This document shows, piece by piece, positions 11,619 to 20,785 of a stretch of DNA of 64,000 bases (positions are counted from its first letter, which is position 1; every line of letters starts with the position of its first letter). Below the pieces are notes generated by a model, which was given only the letters and a program-made list of their open reading frames with translations, was not told where the DNA came from and ran no database searches. This DNA comes from Zygnema cylindricum (taxonomy: Eukaryota; Streptophyta; Zygnematophyceae; Zygnematales; Zygnemataceae): assembly GCA_037447655.1 (NCBI GenBank), contig JBBHKE010002003.1, positions 144,953 to 208,952 of the forward strand. Direction: 5' to 3'. The position numbers were made by a program, and so were the translations under genes.

Positions 11619-13772
11619 TTACAGGACTCTCTGCAGAAAGGCGTCGACAATGGACTTGGACTCTTTTCGGGGCAGGACCACAAGTTCGATCCATTTTGAG
11701 AAATGTTCAATCATGACCAGAACGAAACGATTCCCACGTCTGCTGGTCAGAAGAGGTCCCAAAAGATCCAAAGACCACCGATAAAACATTCCCCTGATGG
11801 GAAGAGAATGGAGCTCAGTTCCGCCCTTTTTGTCAAAAGCTGTCTTAACTCGGTCGCAGGAAGTGCAAGTCTGTACAATTCGGTTGACTTGGGCCCGCAA
11901 CCCGTGCCACCAGTAAGAGCCTGTAACCAAGGAAGTGGTTCGCTTCTGTCCGAAGTGTCCACATTGGTTATGGAGATTGGTAATCAGAGTTTCTCGATCG
12001 GAGGGAGGAGGAACCACTTTCCTAGTACCGTCTGTCCATTTCCGGAGGAGCATTCCTCGGTCCCATTCATATGCCGCCATCCTGGTCTGAACTCGGGATA
12101 ATTGCATTCCAGCCAAGTGGGAAAGAGGGGATCCCTGCTGAATAGATTGGAGAGCTTCGGAGTCATTCCAGATGTCTTTCCGTCCGGCTCCTATGGGTGC
12201 CTGCCCCTCAATATCTGCTGCAAAAGTTGACAATTCCCCCCCAGCTGGAAGAAGCCAAATGAAGACGGAGGATGCTCGAATAAGTCCCAAACTAATTTCC
12301 GGATCCTCGTCGTGCCGAGCCCCGGTGGAATCCAGGGTAGAAGGATCGGGGTTTCGGCTCAGTCCGTCGGCATTCCCATGAATTTCCCCTGCCCGGTGGA
12401 CAATGCTGAAATCATATTCTTGCAGGATAAGAACCCATCTGGCGAGTTTGCCAGTCAACTTACTATTTTCCATGATCCACTTCAAGGGTTGGTGATCGGT
12501 GATTAGTGTGAAATGGACCCCGTACAAATAAGGTCTGAAATGCTGGATGGCCCAAACCGCGGCAAGAAGCTCCCCATGATAACTGCTATAATCTCCCTCA
12601 GCTCGGTTATTGCTCCGGCTGGCGTAAGCCACCACATACTCGGCACCTGCGTCGTCAACTTGAGCCAAAACAGCTCCCAATCCAAACCTACTCCAATCGG
12701 TGTAAAGGAGGAAAGGCCTTTGGTGATCAGGCCTCCGGAGCACTGGGTGCTGCTTCCGGGCATCCTTCAAGAACTGGAAAGCGATCTGCTGTTCCTCGGC
12801 CCACAGCCATTCTTGATCTTTCCGCAATAGCTTATTTAGGGGCTGGGCGTGACTACTGAACTCAGGAATAAACCTGCGATAGTAGTTGGCCAGGCCAAGA
12901 AAGGTGCGCAAGGCAGAAATGTCCTGCGGGGGAGGAAAAGCGTCAAGGGCTTCAACCTTAACCATATGGGGACCCACTGTCCCAGGAGTCACCTCATGTC
13001 CGAGGTAAATAATTTTCTGCACCCCAAAAATACCCTTGCCCGGGTGACATTTCAAGCCCGCTGCTTGAAGGGCCCGGAGAACGATCTGGATGTGCTCCAG
13101 ATGTTCCTCAAAAGTCTTTGAGAATATTATCACATCGTCGATGTAGCTTCGGGCACAATCGATTCCTCGGAGTGCTTCATCCATGGCGCGTTGGAACTTG
13201 GCTGGTGCATTCTTCAGTCCGAAGGGCATATAAAGCCACTCATAAAGTCTGGATCCGGCCCAGAATGCGATTCTCTCCCGGTGTTTTGGTTCCATGGCAA
13301 TCTGGTGGAAACCATTCTTCATGTCCAGTGTGGAGAAAATAGTGGCCCCAGCAAGAGAATCGAATATCTCTTCCGGAGTTGGCATTGGGTACCGGTCAGG
13401 AATGGTGGTCGTGTTCAACATGCGGTAGTCCCCACACATTCGGAAGTCCACAGTTTTCCCGGATGAATCGTTCTTAGGAGGGAGAACTGTGGGGGAAGCA
13501 AACCCATGGAGTCCGGTACTCTCCTGAACCAACCCTGCGTCCATCAAAGTTTGAACCTTTGCAGTAATAAACTCTTTCTCTTTGAAGCTGAGAGGATATT
13601 GTTTCTGCCAAACCGTTGCGGTTTCGTCGATCAAATCTATCCGAAAGGGGGTTCCTTTGTAGATTCCGACATCTGTTTCGGACCATGAGAAAACCTGCGT
13701 GTTTCTAGCCAAGAGTTCTGTTAGCTGTTCTTTCTGTTGAGGGTCCAACTGCTCCCCCATAGTCCAGTCCAT
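11619..13772 (-). CDS. Gy2 reverse transcriptase, RNase H and integrase N-terminus
   Basis: 717 codons open in one frame. RT blocks: PLSFKEKEFI, RMCGDYRMLN (about 111-120), FSTLDMKNGFHQI, YMPFGLKNAPAKFQ, and the active site YIDD at residues 210-213. Connection: RTFLGLANYYRRFI. RNase H retains its acidic residues in LLYTDWSRFGLGAVL, YHGELLAAVWAI and LITDHQPLKWI. The integrase begins with an H-H-C-C zinc finger (NLHNQCGHFG ... VQTCTSCDRVK) and the first catalytic aspartate in RWSLDLLGPL. It ends at a TAA (11619-11621), after which integrase continues in frame. The upstream methyltransferase lies in a different frame that overlaps this one; the switch would fall near a GGGGGGAAA run at 13814-13822. 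The Met at 13772 may not be the true start, since the product would be a polyprotein. All RT and RNase H catalytic residues look intact. Confidence 0.92.
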   Translation of the reverse strand: MDWTMGEQLDPQQKEQLTELLARNTQVFSWSETDVGIYKGTPFRIDLIDETATVWQKQYPLSFKEKEFITAKVQTLMDAGLVQESTGLHGFASPTVLPPKNDSSGKTVDFRMCGDYRMLNTTTIPDRYPMPTPEEIFDSLAGATIFSTLDMKNGFHQIAMEPKHRERIAFWAGSRLYEWLYMPFGLKNAPAKFQRAMDEALRGIDCARSYIDDVIIFSKTFEEHLEHIQIVLRALQAAGLKCHPGKGIFGVQKIIYLGHEVTPGTVGPHMVKVEALDAFPPPQDISALRTFLGLANYYRRFIPEFSSHAQPLNKLLRKDQEWLWAEEQQIAFQFLKDARKQHPVLRRPDHQRPFLLYTDWSRFGLGAVLAQVDDAGAEYVVAYASRSNNRAEGDYSSYHGELLAAVWAIQHFRPYLYGVHFTLITDHQPLKWIMENSKLTGKLARWVLILQEYDFSIVHRAGEIHGNADGLSRNPDPSTLDSTGARHDEDPEISLGLIRASSVFIWLLPAGGELSTFAADIEGQAPIGAGRKDIWNDSEALQSIQQGSPLSHLAGMQLSRVQTRMAAYEWDRGMLLRKWTDGTRKVVPPPSDRETLITNLHNQCGHFGQKRTTSLVTGSYWWHGLRAQVNRIVQTCTSCDRVKTAFDKKGGTELHSLPIRGMFYRWSLDLLGPLLTSRRGNRFVLVMIEHFSKWIELVVLPRKESKSIVDAFLQRVL

Positions 13773-13782
13773 TTTGCCCGGC

Positions 13783-15231
13783 TCAACCGCAGCCCAAGCT
13801 TCCGGTGGTTTCCCCCCAGAGGTTGATGTCGAATTCTAGCCCAACCTGTGGATCTATCTCTATTCCTCCGGATAATAATTTACTGCTGACAACTCCCGCT
13901 AAGTTATCTCCTTCTGAGCTCCTGTTCCCCCCCACTGAAGGAACTCTCTGGTGTAGAATTTTTCTCTTTTCTCTCCCCCCCTCAAGCTGCAAAGTTGCTT
14001 GCATGGACAGTAACTGTGGAGCTTGAAGGTAATTTTTGCGTGAATCTGGAGCGCGGATACTGGAATAGGCAAGAGCATGCTTTACAACCCATGTAATGGC
14101 TTTTAAATCCATGCTTTGCCCTATGAGGCTACACCTCTGTAGGTCTGAAATACCTGGTGCTGCCGTGGTTTCTGGATGAAATCCCATTGCCTGTTCTCGT
14201 TCCGATATTGTTGGGGCTGTCCAAAGTCTTTCCTTGCTGTCAAAAATCATTCCAGCTGCCCCTTTCCGGTAGGCGTGACTGTGAGGAAAAGATACCAACG
14301 TGGGGAGTGCTCGACGTGGGAATCCGGGGATATTGCATTGGAAGAAAGGTGTGCGATCCAGCTTTGTTACAGGTGTCGTTCTTCTCCCTTTTCCAAGTAT
14401 TTGCTGTACTGAAATCTGGGGGTCGGGGGTTTGTGTCTCAGACAGTTGTCGGAGGACTGGAAGAGGGATCATATTGGTCCAATATGCCCGGAGTCTGTGC
14501 GCTCGAGATCCCATTTGAGCAGCCTCAAAAACCAAGGGAGCTCCCAGGATACGGGTTACCTGATTCCAACTTTCTGCAACCTGCTTTCGTTTATCATCCC
14601 CCGGGTGGACATTCTCCAGAATGTACCCCACGGGTGTGTCTTGGAGTTGCTCAATCCACGATATCAATGAAATCATCTGATTGAAGGTTCCACTTCGGTG
14701 GTCCTGATGCCCTCTTCCTTGTCCTGCTAGGGAGTATCCCTGACAAGGCCATCCCGCCACAACCAGATCTACTCTTCCCAGACTAGCTAAATGAGGTGCC
14801 ATTATATTATCCACATTCTGGGGAAGACTTCGGTGAGCTTTGGAAATGGAAGACACTTGAAGCTGTTGAGGATATAAGCGGTGCAGTTGATGTAGGCGAT
14901 ATTCGCTGACAGCTCGTGCTTCCGGTGAAATTTCCACTGCTGTGTAGGACTCCACTTGATACCCTGCCTTTAAAACTGCCTCCAAATCAGAACTGATTCC
15001 TGAAAATAAAGATAAAATCCGAAGTCCGGAGTCGGGGACTTTCAATGACACCACTTGTCGATTGAAGGCTTCGCTCCCAGTCTGGTTTTTGAAAACATCT
15101 GACTGTATCGTCGAATCTGTTTTCGGAAATAGTAAGGCCGAGAAGGTTTGATCCACTCCCCGCCGGAGTTTCGCCACCTGCAATAATCTGTCTGTGTATT
15201 CTCTTTCCCACCGCTTGGAAATCGGGAATTG
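13783..15231 (-). CDS. Gy2 C5-cytosine DNA methyltransferase domain
   Basis: Uninterrupted frame between protease and RT, with catalytic motifs in canonical I-to-X order (Met at 15183 counted as 1). Motif I LSLFSGISSD (57-66) and AVEIS (82-86) are the S-adenosylmethionine site. Motif IV GWPCQGYS has the nucleophile Cys147; motif VI is LENV (189-192). Motif VIII is SRAHRLRAYW (226-235), motif IX about 319-336 and motif X LIGQSMDL (353-360). The enzyme would methylate cytosine at C5. The 'HRLRAYWTNM' block recalls DNMT3/DRM enzymes and PCQ recalls other classes; the order is not rearranged as in plant DRM. There is no targeting domain except a short basic tail. Upstream the same frame continues to the protease through one TAG (15232-15234) after removing Cop1. 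All key residues appear intact. Confidence 0.9.
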   Translation of the reverse strand, partial: QFPISKRWEREYTDRLLQVAKLRRGVDQTFSALLFPKTDSTIQSDVFKNQTGSEAFNRQVVSLKVPDSGLRILSLFSGISSDLEAVLKAGYQVESYTAVEISPEARAVSEYRLHQLHRLYPQQLQVSSISKAHRSLPQNVDNIMAPHLASLGRVDLVVAGWPCQGYSLAGQGRGHQDHRSGTFNQMISLISWIEQLQDTPVGYILENVHPGDDKRKQVAESWNQVTRILGAPLVFEAAQMGSRAHRLRAYWTNMIPLPVLRQLSETQTPDPQISVQQILGKGRRTTPVTKLDRTPFFQCNIPGFPRRALPTLVSFPHSHAYRKGAAGMIFDSKERLWTAPTISEREQAMGFHPETTAAPGISDLQRCSLIGQSMDLKAITWVVKHALAYSSIRAPDSRKNYLQAPQLLSMQATLQLEGGREKRKILHQRVPSVGGNRSSEGDNLAGVVSSKLLSGGIEIDPQVGLEFDINLWGETTGSLGCG

Positions 15232-15234
15232 CTA
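15232..15234 (-). other. In-frame TAG between Gy2 protease and methyltransferase
   Basis: With Cop1 and one TSD copy removed, the protease frame reads through the insertion site and meets a single TAG before the methyltransferase. It is followed by CAA TTC. A mutation is the simplest explanation. TAG followed by CAA-pyrimidine-pyrimidine also resembles known stop-readthrough contexts. Confidence 0.7.
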
Positions 15235-15246
15235 GATGTATTCGGC

Positions 15247-16409
15247 TGAAATTCTATGGGCTCCATTGCCACACAGAATTCGCAGGTCCAAAGGAAGCTA
15301 ATCTAGATAGTGCCGACTCCAACTTGATATAAACCCAAATGATTGACCCCTTGACAATCAGAACCCCAATATAGCTTCACCCTTGTGAATTAACACTTTC
15401 TGTGTGCTCAGTTCCACCAAAGAATGCAAAGTTAGAATATGAGATTTGGACACATTCACCCACTTTGACTTTCCCTAAGAAATGCAGCCACCCAGGCAGG
15501 CAAAGACTCTGACCGACTACACCCCTGTGTAGCCTGGACTCCCCTGAGTCCGCAGCAACAAGAATCACTGAATTTGGTCAATTGAATTGATAGTTATGGT
15601 TGGCCAAAGTTTGCCATTTATATAAGGTGCTCTCTGGGAGAGGCATCTACCTACCAAAAATATTCTAAGTTCTAGTCCCTCTCTAAACCCCTTCTACTAA
15701 AGTACGACGCCAATCACAGGACTGTACCGTACATAAAAGTACAGGCGCCGGAGTACTTTCTGTACGGAAATTGTACGACAAGACCATACGAGTGACAAAT
15801 GTCACACCCAAACTTGTTATCTTGCGCTCCGGAGATTCCGCAATCCTCCAGCGCATTTCCACGTGTCATCCGGAGTGGCGGCGTCAGAAAACGCCAAGGC
15901 GGCCATTCCGGAATCTCGGCTAGCACCACGGCCGTCGATTAAATCTGGTATCCATTCTTACCCGTCGAAAATAAGTGCGCAGTATTTGTTTCGCCGTCGA
16001 AACAAATGCGCGGTATCAGTTTCGCGTAAACCATACTTCACTAAACTGTTTCTATGTACTAAGGATCTTTTTGCGCCGTTAAATGAATTCGTCTACGTGT
16101 ACATATTTATATAATTATCAAACCCTATATGTCCTAGCACTAGTCCTAGACTAAACGGACAAAGCTAACGGCTACATTGACGGACGGCAAGTACCAGGAT
16201 CAATTCCTGGGTCCGTCAATACTTTTAGTAAACCCATCTATTTTCTGCTAACTGCTGCTACAAAGCTTTAGGCAGCCATGGCCCTATCACCCTACCCAGC
16301 CTTCAGTGACTACAACAAGTGTGGGGGCTTGGTAAAGGGAGTTAGAGGTAGACCGCCTCTACATTTTTCCTATTATAATACAGACCTAGAAAATACTCAA
16401 ATATCAACA
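15247..16409 (-). repeat. Cop1 3' LTR
   Basis: 1163 bp, TGAAATTCTA...ATCAACA. A polypurine tract (minus strand AAGGGGAG) abuts it at 16410-16417. A tRNA-top-half-like hairpin lies at 16178-16218. Confidence 0.92.
16178..16218. other. tRNA-top-half-like hairpin in Cop1 LTR
   Basis: An 8-bp perfect stem, TGACGGAC with GTCCGTCA, encloses an 8-nt spacer and a 5-bp stem CCAGG/CCTGG with the 7-nt loop ATCAATT. GGATCAATTCC fits the tRNA B-box pattern. The same structure is at 19232-19272 in the other LTR, and Cop2 has a covarying version at 33429-33469. Confidence 0.7.
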
Positions 16410-16427
16410 CTCCCCTTATTTTCTAGT

Positions 16428-18326
16428 CTATTTTCCTTTCGACTTCCTCACACAAATAAACACGCACTCTCTTTCCCTTTTTCTCTTTTTATTTCTTTTC
16501 CTTTTCTTTTCATAAAACTTTAAGAAAATACTCTCGTATTTAACACAGTGCATTAGATGAACTGAAATAATTATTGCATCACATATTTTATTTAACATCC
16601 CACTTTTCATAAATCCGAGCAAAGATTTTATCCACCTCATCACTTTTTCATCCACACACAAACCGGTTTCCCTCTTGCAATCCAAACAGCCAGCCCCATC
16701 TCCAATCTGCAACACACACCCTGAGGCTAACCCTTTTACAGGCACACCTTCATAAATGTCATCACTCCCTTTAGTGATGTCAAACCCATCACCCCCAAAA
16801 CATGAACTTTCCTCACTCTCTTCCATGGATTTCTTTCCACTCTCACTTTCTAAATTTATTCCCAATAAATATTTCTCCTCCCCTAAACCTTTCATTAAAT
16901 ATTCCTCTTCTCCCCTATCTTTTAAAACCCCTTCTAGTTTCACTTCTCCCCTTTCCTCGGAATCCGTTGAAGTCTCCTTTTCCAACCAGTTTTCTAATTC
17001 CAAAATACCTATAGAATTATCCTCATTAATTTTATTTTTCCCGTTTTCACTTATGGATCCTAGTTCTGAGTTTCTCATTTCTAAGTCATACACTTTACAC
17101 TCCTCGACATCCTCAAGTACCTCCTCTCTCTTTACTTCCCTTATACCTCCAAAAGCACACTGTTGCCTTCGTGGAATTTCTGTGTACTTTTCTCTCTTCT
17201 CCATTCTACCGATGTGAAGAAGCTCCAAGATTTTTTCATCCTCTTTCTCCTCTTCCCCTTCTTCCTCCTCATTCACACTCCAACTTCTAAGTTCTTCCAA
17301 ACGAGGACACTCCTCCATATAGTGACCCGGTTTCCTACAAGTGAAGCAAACCCCCTTTTTCAAAGTTCCCCTTTCTTTTCCTCTCCCTCTCCTTCCACCG
17401 AAGTTTCGATAAGGTTTACCTTTGTCCTTCTTCCTTTCATCACGCTTCCGCTCGTCACCGTCGTTCCTCATATCACGCTTCCGCCAGTCACCACCAGCTG
17501 TAAATGCACTCACCCTCTCACTTCCCCTACGAAGCTCCAAGGTGCTTTCCCTCACAAGAATTATCCCCATGGTAATGCTCCAAGTCCATGAGGAGACATC
17601 CATTCCCTGCATACGGTAAATGATGTCTTCGTACTCATATGGGAGCATCATGATTAGTGTATTAATCTTTCTCTCCTCAGATTCTACATATCCCGCACTA
17701 GCAAGCTCAACATATAACACAGCAATATCATTGCAAAACTCTGTCATGCTACCGCCTTTATAAACATAGGCCTCTATCTCTTGTCTTACTAACTGCTGCC
17801 TCTGTATAGTCTCACTCTTATAAATCTGAATTAGTGTGTCCCAAATTTCCGACGACTTGGTTAGATTTAAAAGAGTGATAGCTATAGACTTAGACACATA
17901 TCTAAGTATGAGATGTTTTGCTATAGTGTTTTTATATTCCCAAATTTTTCTATCATTTTCTTCAGTTTTTGGTTCAGTTATAACCCCCACAAGTGGAACC
18001 GTAGCCGAGAGCCTAGCTCCCCTCACCATAGGTGTCCCTTTATCCTTCTCCCCTATTTCCCCTTCCACGGTAATGATTTTCCCTTCACCTTCCGTTGCAT
18101 CTGAAATCCGGTTGGTTTTCTGGGCAGCCCCAGATGATTCTCCATAGTGAGCTCCACCAAAGCCGGGTGGCGGACACCTCACTTGTCCCGAAACAATTCC
18201 CCACAAGTGCTTCTCGAAAAACAATCCCTCCATCGTGAACTCCCAATAAGTGAAGTCTGTTCCATCAAACATAGGCACCCTAGATGGTGGGCCCATAACC
18301 TGAAATTCTATGGGCTCCATTGCCAC
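16428..18326 (-). CDS. Cop1 gag protein with condensed RNase H-like tail
   Basis: An intact 632-codon frame. The N-terminus (MAMEPIEFQVMGPPSR...) and capsid region match Cop2 and Cop3 gag. A CCHC knuckle CFTCRKPGHYMEEC is at about 327-340. It is followed by the EIPRRQQCAFGG segment that in Cop2/Cop3 sits just before the protease. Protease, integrase and RT are absent. An acidic, low-complexity linker leads into about 100 residues recalling copia RNase H (SGCVLQIGDGAG; IKSLLGFMKSG) but without its catalytic pattern, and a basic KRKRNKKRKRER tail. The start codon at 18326 lies inside the 5' LTR. The gag would bind and package its own RNA; a gag-only open frame this long suggests recent or maintained coding function. 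Confidence 0.88.
   Translation of the reverse strand: MAMEPIEFQVMGPPSRVPMFDGTDFTYWEFTMEGLFFEKHLWGIVSGQVRCPPPGFGGAHYGESSGAAQKTNRISDATEGEGKIITVEGEIGEKDKGTPMVRGARLSATVPLVGVITEPKTEENDRKIWEYKNTIAKHLILRYVSKSIAITLLNLTKSSEIWDTLIQIYKSETIQRQQLVRQEIEAYVYKGGSMTEFCNDIAVLYVELASAGYVESEERKINTLIMMLPYEYEDIIYRMQGMDVSSWTWSITMGIILVRESTLELRRGSERVSAFTAGGDWRKRDMRNDGDERKRDERKKDKGKPYRNFGGRRGRGKERGTLKKGVCFTCRKPGHYMEECPRLEELRSWSVNEEEEGEEEKEDEKILELLHIGRMEKREKYTEIPRRQQCAFGGIREVKREEVLEDVEECKVYDLEMRNSELGSISENGKNKINEDNSIGILELENWLEKETSTDSEERGEVKLEGVLKDRGEEEYLMKGLGEEKYLLGINLESESGKKSMEESEESSCFGGDGFDITKGSDDIYEGVPVKGLASGCVLQIGDGAGCLDCKRETGLCVDEKVMRWIKSLLGFMKSGMLNKICDAIIISVHLMHCVKYESIFLKFYEKKRKRNKKRKRERECVFICVRKSKGK
18288..18300 (-). 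promoter_or_regulatory. Cop1 half-tRNA primer-binding site
   Basis: GGTTATGGGCCCA on the minus strand, immediately after the 5' LTR. With two more bases it is complementary to 15 nt of the anticodon stem-loop of plant initiator tRNA-Met (GGTGGGCCCATAACC). This is the half-tRNA priming known for Drosophila copia. Confidence 0.85.
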
Positions 18327-19464
18327 ACAGAATTCGCAGGTCGAAAGGAAGCTAATCTAGATAGTGCCGACTCCAACTTGATATAAACCCAAATGATTGA
18401 CCCCTTGACAATCAGAACCCCAATATAGCTTCACCTTTGTGAATTAACACTTTCTGTGTGCTCAGTTCCACCACAGAATGCAAAGTTAGAATATGAGATT
18501 TGGACACATTCACCCACTTTGACTTTCCCTAAGAAATGCAGCCACCCAGGCAGGCAAAGACTCTGACCGACTACACCCTTGTGTAGCCTGGACTCCCCTA
18601 AGTCCGCAGCAACAAGAATCAATGAATTTGGTCAACTGAATTGATAGTTATGGTTGGCCAAAGTTTGCCATTTATACAAGGTGATCTCTGGGAGAGGCAT
18701 CTACCTACCAGAAATATTCTAAGTTCTAGTCCCTCTCTAAACCCCTTCTACTGAAGTACGGCGCCAATCACAGGACTGTACCGTACATAAAAGTACAGGC
18801 GCCGGAGTACTTTCTGTACGGAAATTGTACGACAAGACCATACGAGTGACAAATGTCACACCCAAACTTGTTATCTTGCGCTCCGGAGATTCCGCAATCC
18901 TCCAGCGCATTTCCACGTGTTATCAGGAGTGGCGGCGTCAGAAAACGCCAAGGCGGCCATTCCGGAATCTCGGCTAGCACCACGACCGTCGATTAAATCT
19001 GGTATCCATTCTTACCCGTCGAAAATAAGTGCGCGGTATTTGTTTCGCCGTCGAAACAAATGCGCGGTATCAGTTTCGCGTAAACCATACTTCACTAAAC
19101 TGTTTCTATGTACTAAGGATCTTTTTGCGCCGTTAAATCAATTCGTCTGCGTGTACATATTTATATAATTATCAAACCCTATATGTCCTAGCACTAGTCC
19201 TAGACTAAACGGACAAAGCTAACGGCTACATTGACGGACGGCAAGTACCAGGATCAATTCCTGGGTCCGTCAATACTTTTAGTAAACCCATCTATTTTCT
19301 GCTAACTGTCTGCTACAAAGCTTTAGGCAGCCATGGCCCTATCACCCTACCCAGCGTTCAATGACTACAACAAGTGTGGGGGCTTGGTAAAGGGAGTTAG
19401 AGGTAGACCGCCTCTACATTTTTCCTATTATAATACAGACCTAGAAAATACTCAAATATCAACA
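18301..19464 (-). repeat. Cop1 5' LTR
   Basis: 1164 bp with only scattered differences from 15247-16409. The gag start codon (18324-18326) lies 24 bp inside its inner end. Confidence 0.92.
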
Positions 19465-19469
19465 TCGGC

Positions 19470-20201
19470 AATATCTGTGGAACTGTCAAACAGCTCCACC
19501 GGAGAGGTTATAGAATACACGGGGTAACAGCCAGACACTGGGACATTGGTCTTTCCCCGGTTCCATAAATCCAAAGGAACCACAACTTTGGTTCCTTCGG
19601 GATTTCCTGGATCCCGAACTGTACATTGCTCCTTCCAAACACTCAAACTCATATTCATGCGGGTCCAAGTTGCCATTCCCAACAAAATTTCAAACTGATT
19701 CCCTTCTACCACTAAGAAAGGAAGTCCAATTTTCACATTCTGTCCCGCATCATCTGAGAATTCAATGTCCATGGCTTTGATGATCCCATGGACTGGTTGA
19801 TTGCCGCTGCTGACTGTGCTCAAGCAGATGTTACTCGGGCAGATCTGGGGTCTGATTTCTTCCGGCATCTTTTGCAATGCAGAAGTAGTAATGAGGTTGG
19901 GAAGTGCTCCGGTATCAACCACAACGTCTTGATACCCGCCGTACCCGTTCAGTTTGAAATTCCCGGTCCGGTTTAGAATGAGTGCTACGGACAAAGTTTT
20001 GTAGTCCCTATCCGCCATAGGGGTCTTAGGATCTGAAGAAAAGTATACCGCCGTGGGTTGTGTCACCCTGGTGACTTTGTCTTTTCCAGAATGGATCTGT
20101 TCTCCCAGGGCCTGAATGAGGATCTCTTCGGGCAGATTATGGGAGGAAGCAAGGGTCTTGACATGGGTCAAGGCATAAGGCATCAAATGCCGGACCACCA
20201 T
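19470..20201 (-). CDS. Gy2 aspartic protease (interrupted by Cop1)
   Basis: A retropepsin domain with the active site VVVDTGALPNLIT and the later FEILLGMATW block, in the place expected between gag and pol. It would cleave the Gag-Pol polyprotein. The open frame continues a few codons into the Cop1 LTR. In the pre-insertion sequence it ran on to a TAG at 15232 and then the methyltransferase. The region 20202-20786, between protease and knuckle, is proline- and lysine-rich with unresolved frame. Confidence 0.85.
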
Positions 20202-20785
20202 AACAGCAGGCTTGGAGGAATGGAGCGGAGCTTTTGGGGAGGATGTAGGCGAATTTTGTTCTTGATCCGGTTCTCTTTCTTTGTTGCCATCAATTTCAGA
20301 ACCGGAATCGGGTACGGGTGGAGTTTTCGGTGCTTCTTCATCCGGGCGTTAGGCCATAAACCGCTCAAACCAATCCTGAGTGCTCTGTTTGTCCTCTTCC
20401 AGTGATCTTGTCTCCGGCTGCAGTTTCTCTTTCCTGTAATTTTCGAAACCGGGAGGCAATTAGGTTGAGTAGGAAGAGAAGGGGGTTGAGTGGGCTTGAT
20501 CCCAAGGCCTATGTCACTGTTCAGAATGACTGCCCTGGGCGTGAAAGACAAAGGCCCGGTGGCCTTCCTGTTGTGGTCCTTTGGGCCCATTTTTCACCTG
20601 TCTCTCTTTTGATCCGAGGTTGAGGAGCGGAGTTGTCTACGACCATCTCCCACTCCAACATTCCTTGCTCCGTGCAAGAAACTGCTTGCATGGTGGGCAT
20701 TTGGGGGTTCCAAATCCCAGCCCATCATATCGTCTTCATTAGCACCCGATGTGCTTTGAAGCTCAAGCTCCGCTAGCTTTTGTAG

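Larger units (their letters stand above)
15247..19464 (-). mobile_element. Cop1: gag-only copia derivative (TR-GAG-like)
   Basis: LTRs 15247-16409 and 18301-19464, nearly identical by eye, flank a 1.9-kb interior. A perfect 5-bp duplication TCGGC (15242-15246 and 19465-19469) shows transposition into Gy2. The interior has the same primer-binding site and polypurine tract as Cop2 and Cop3 but codes only gag plus a shrunken RNase H-like tail. It presumably used enzymes from related copia elements. Confidence 0.93.

Noticed and set aside
14157-14684. 175-codon plus-strand frame
   Set aside because: Antisense shadow of the methyltransferase domain.
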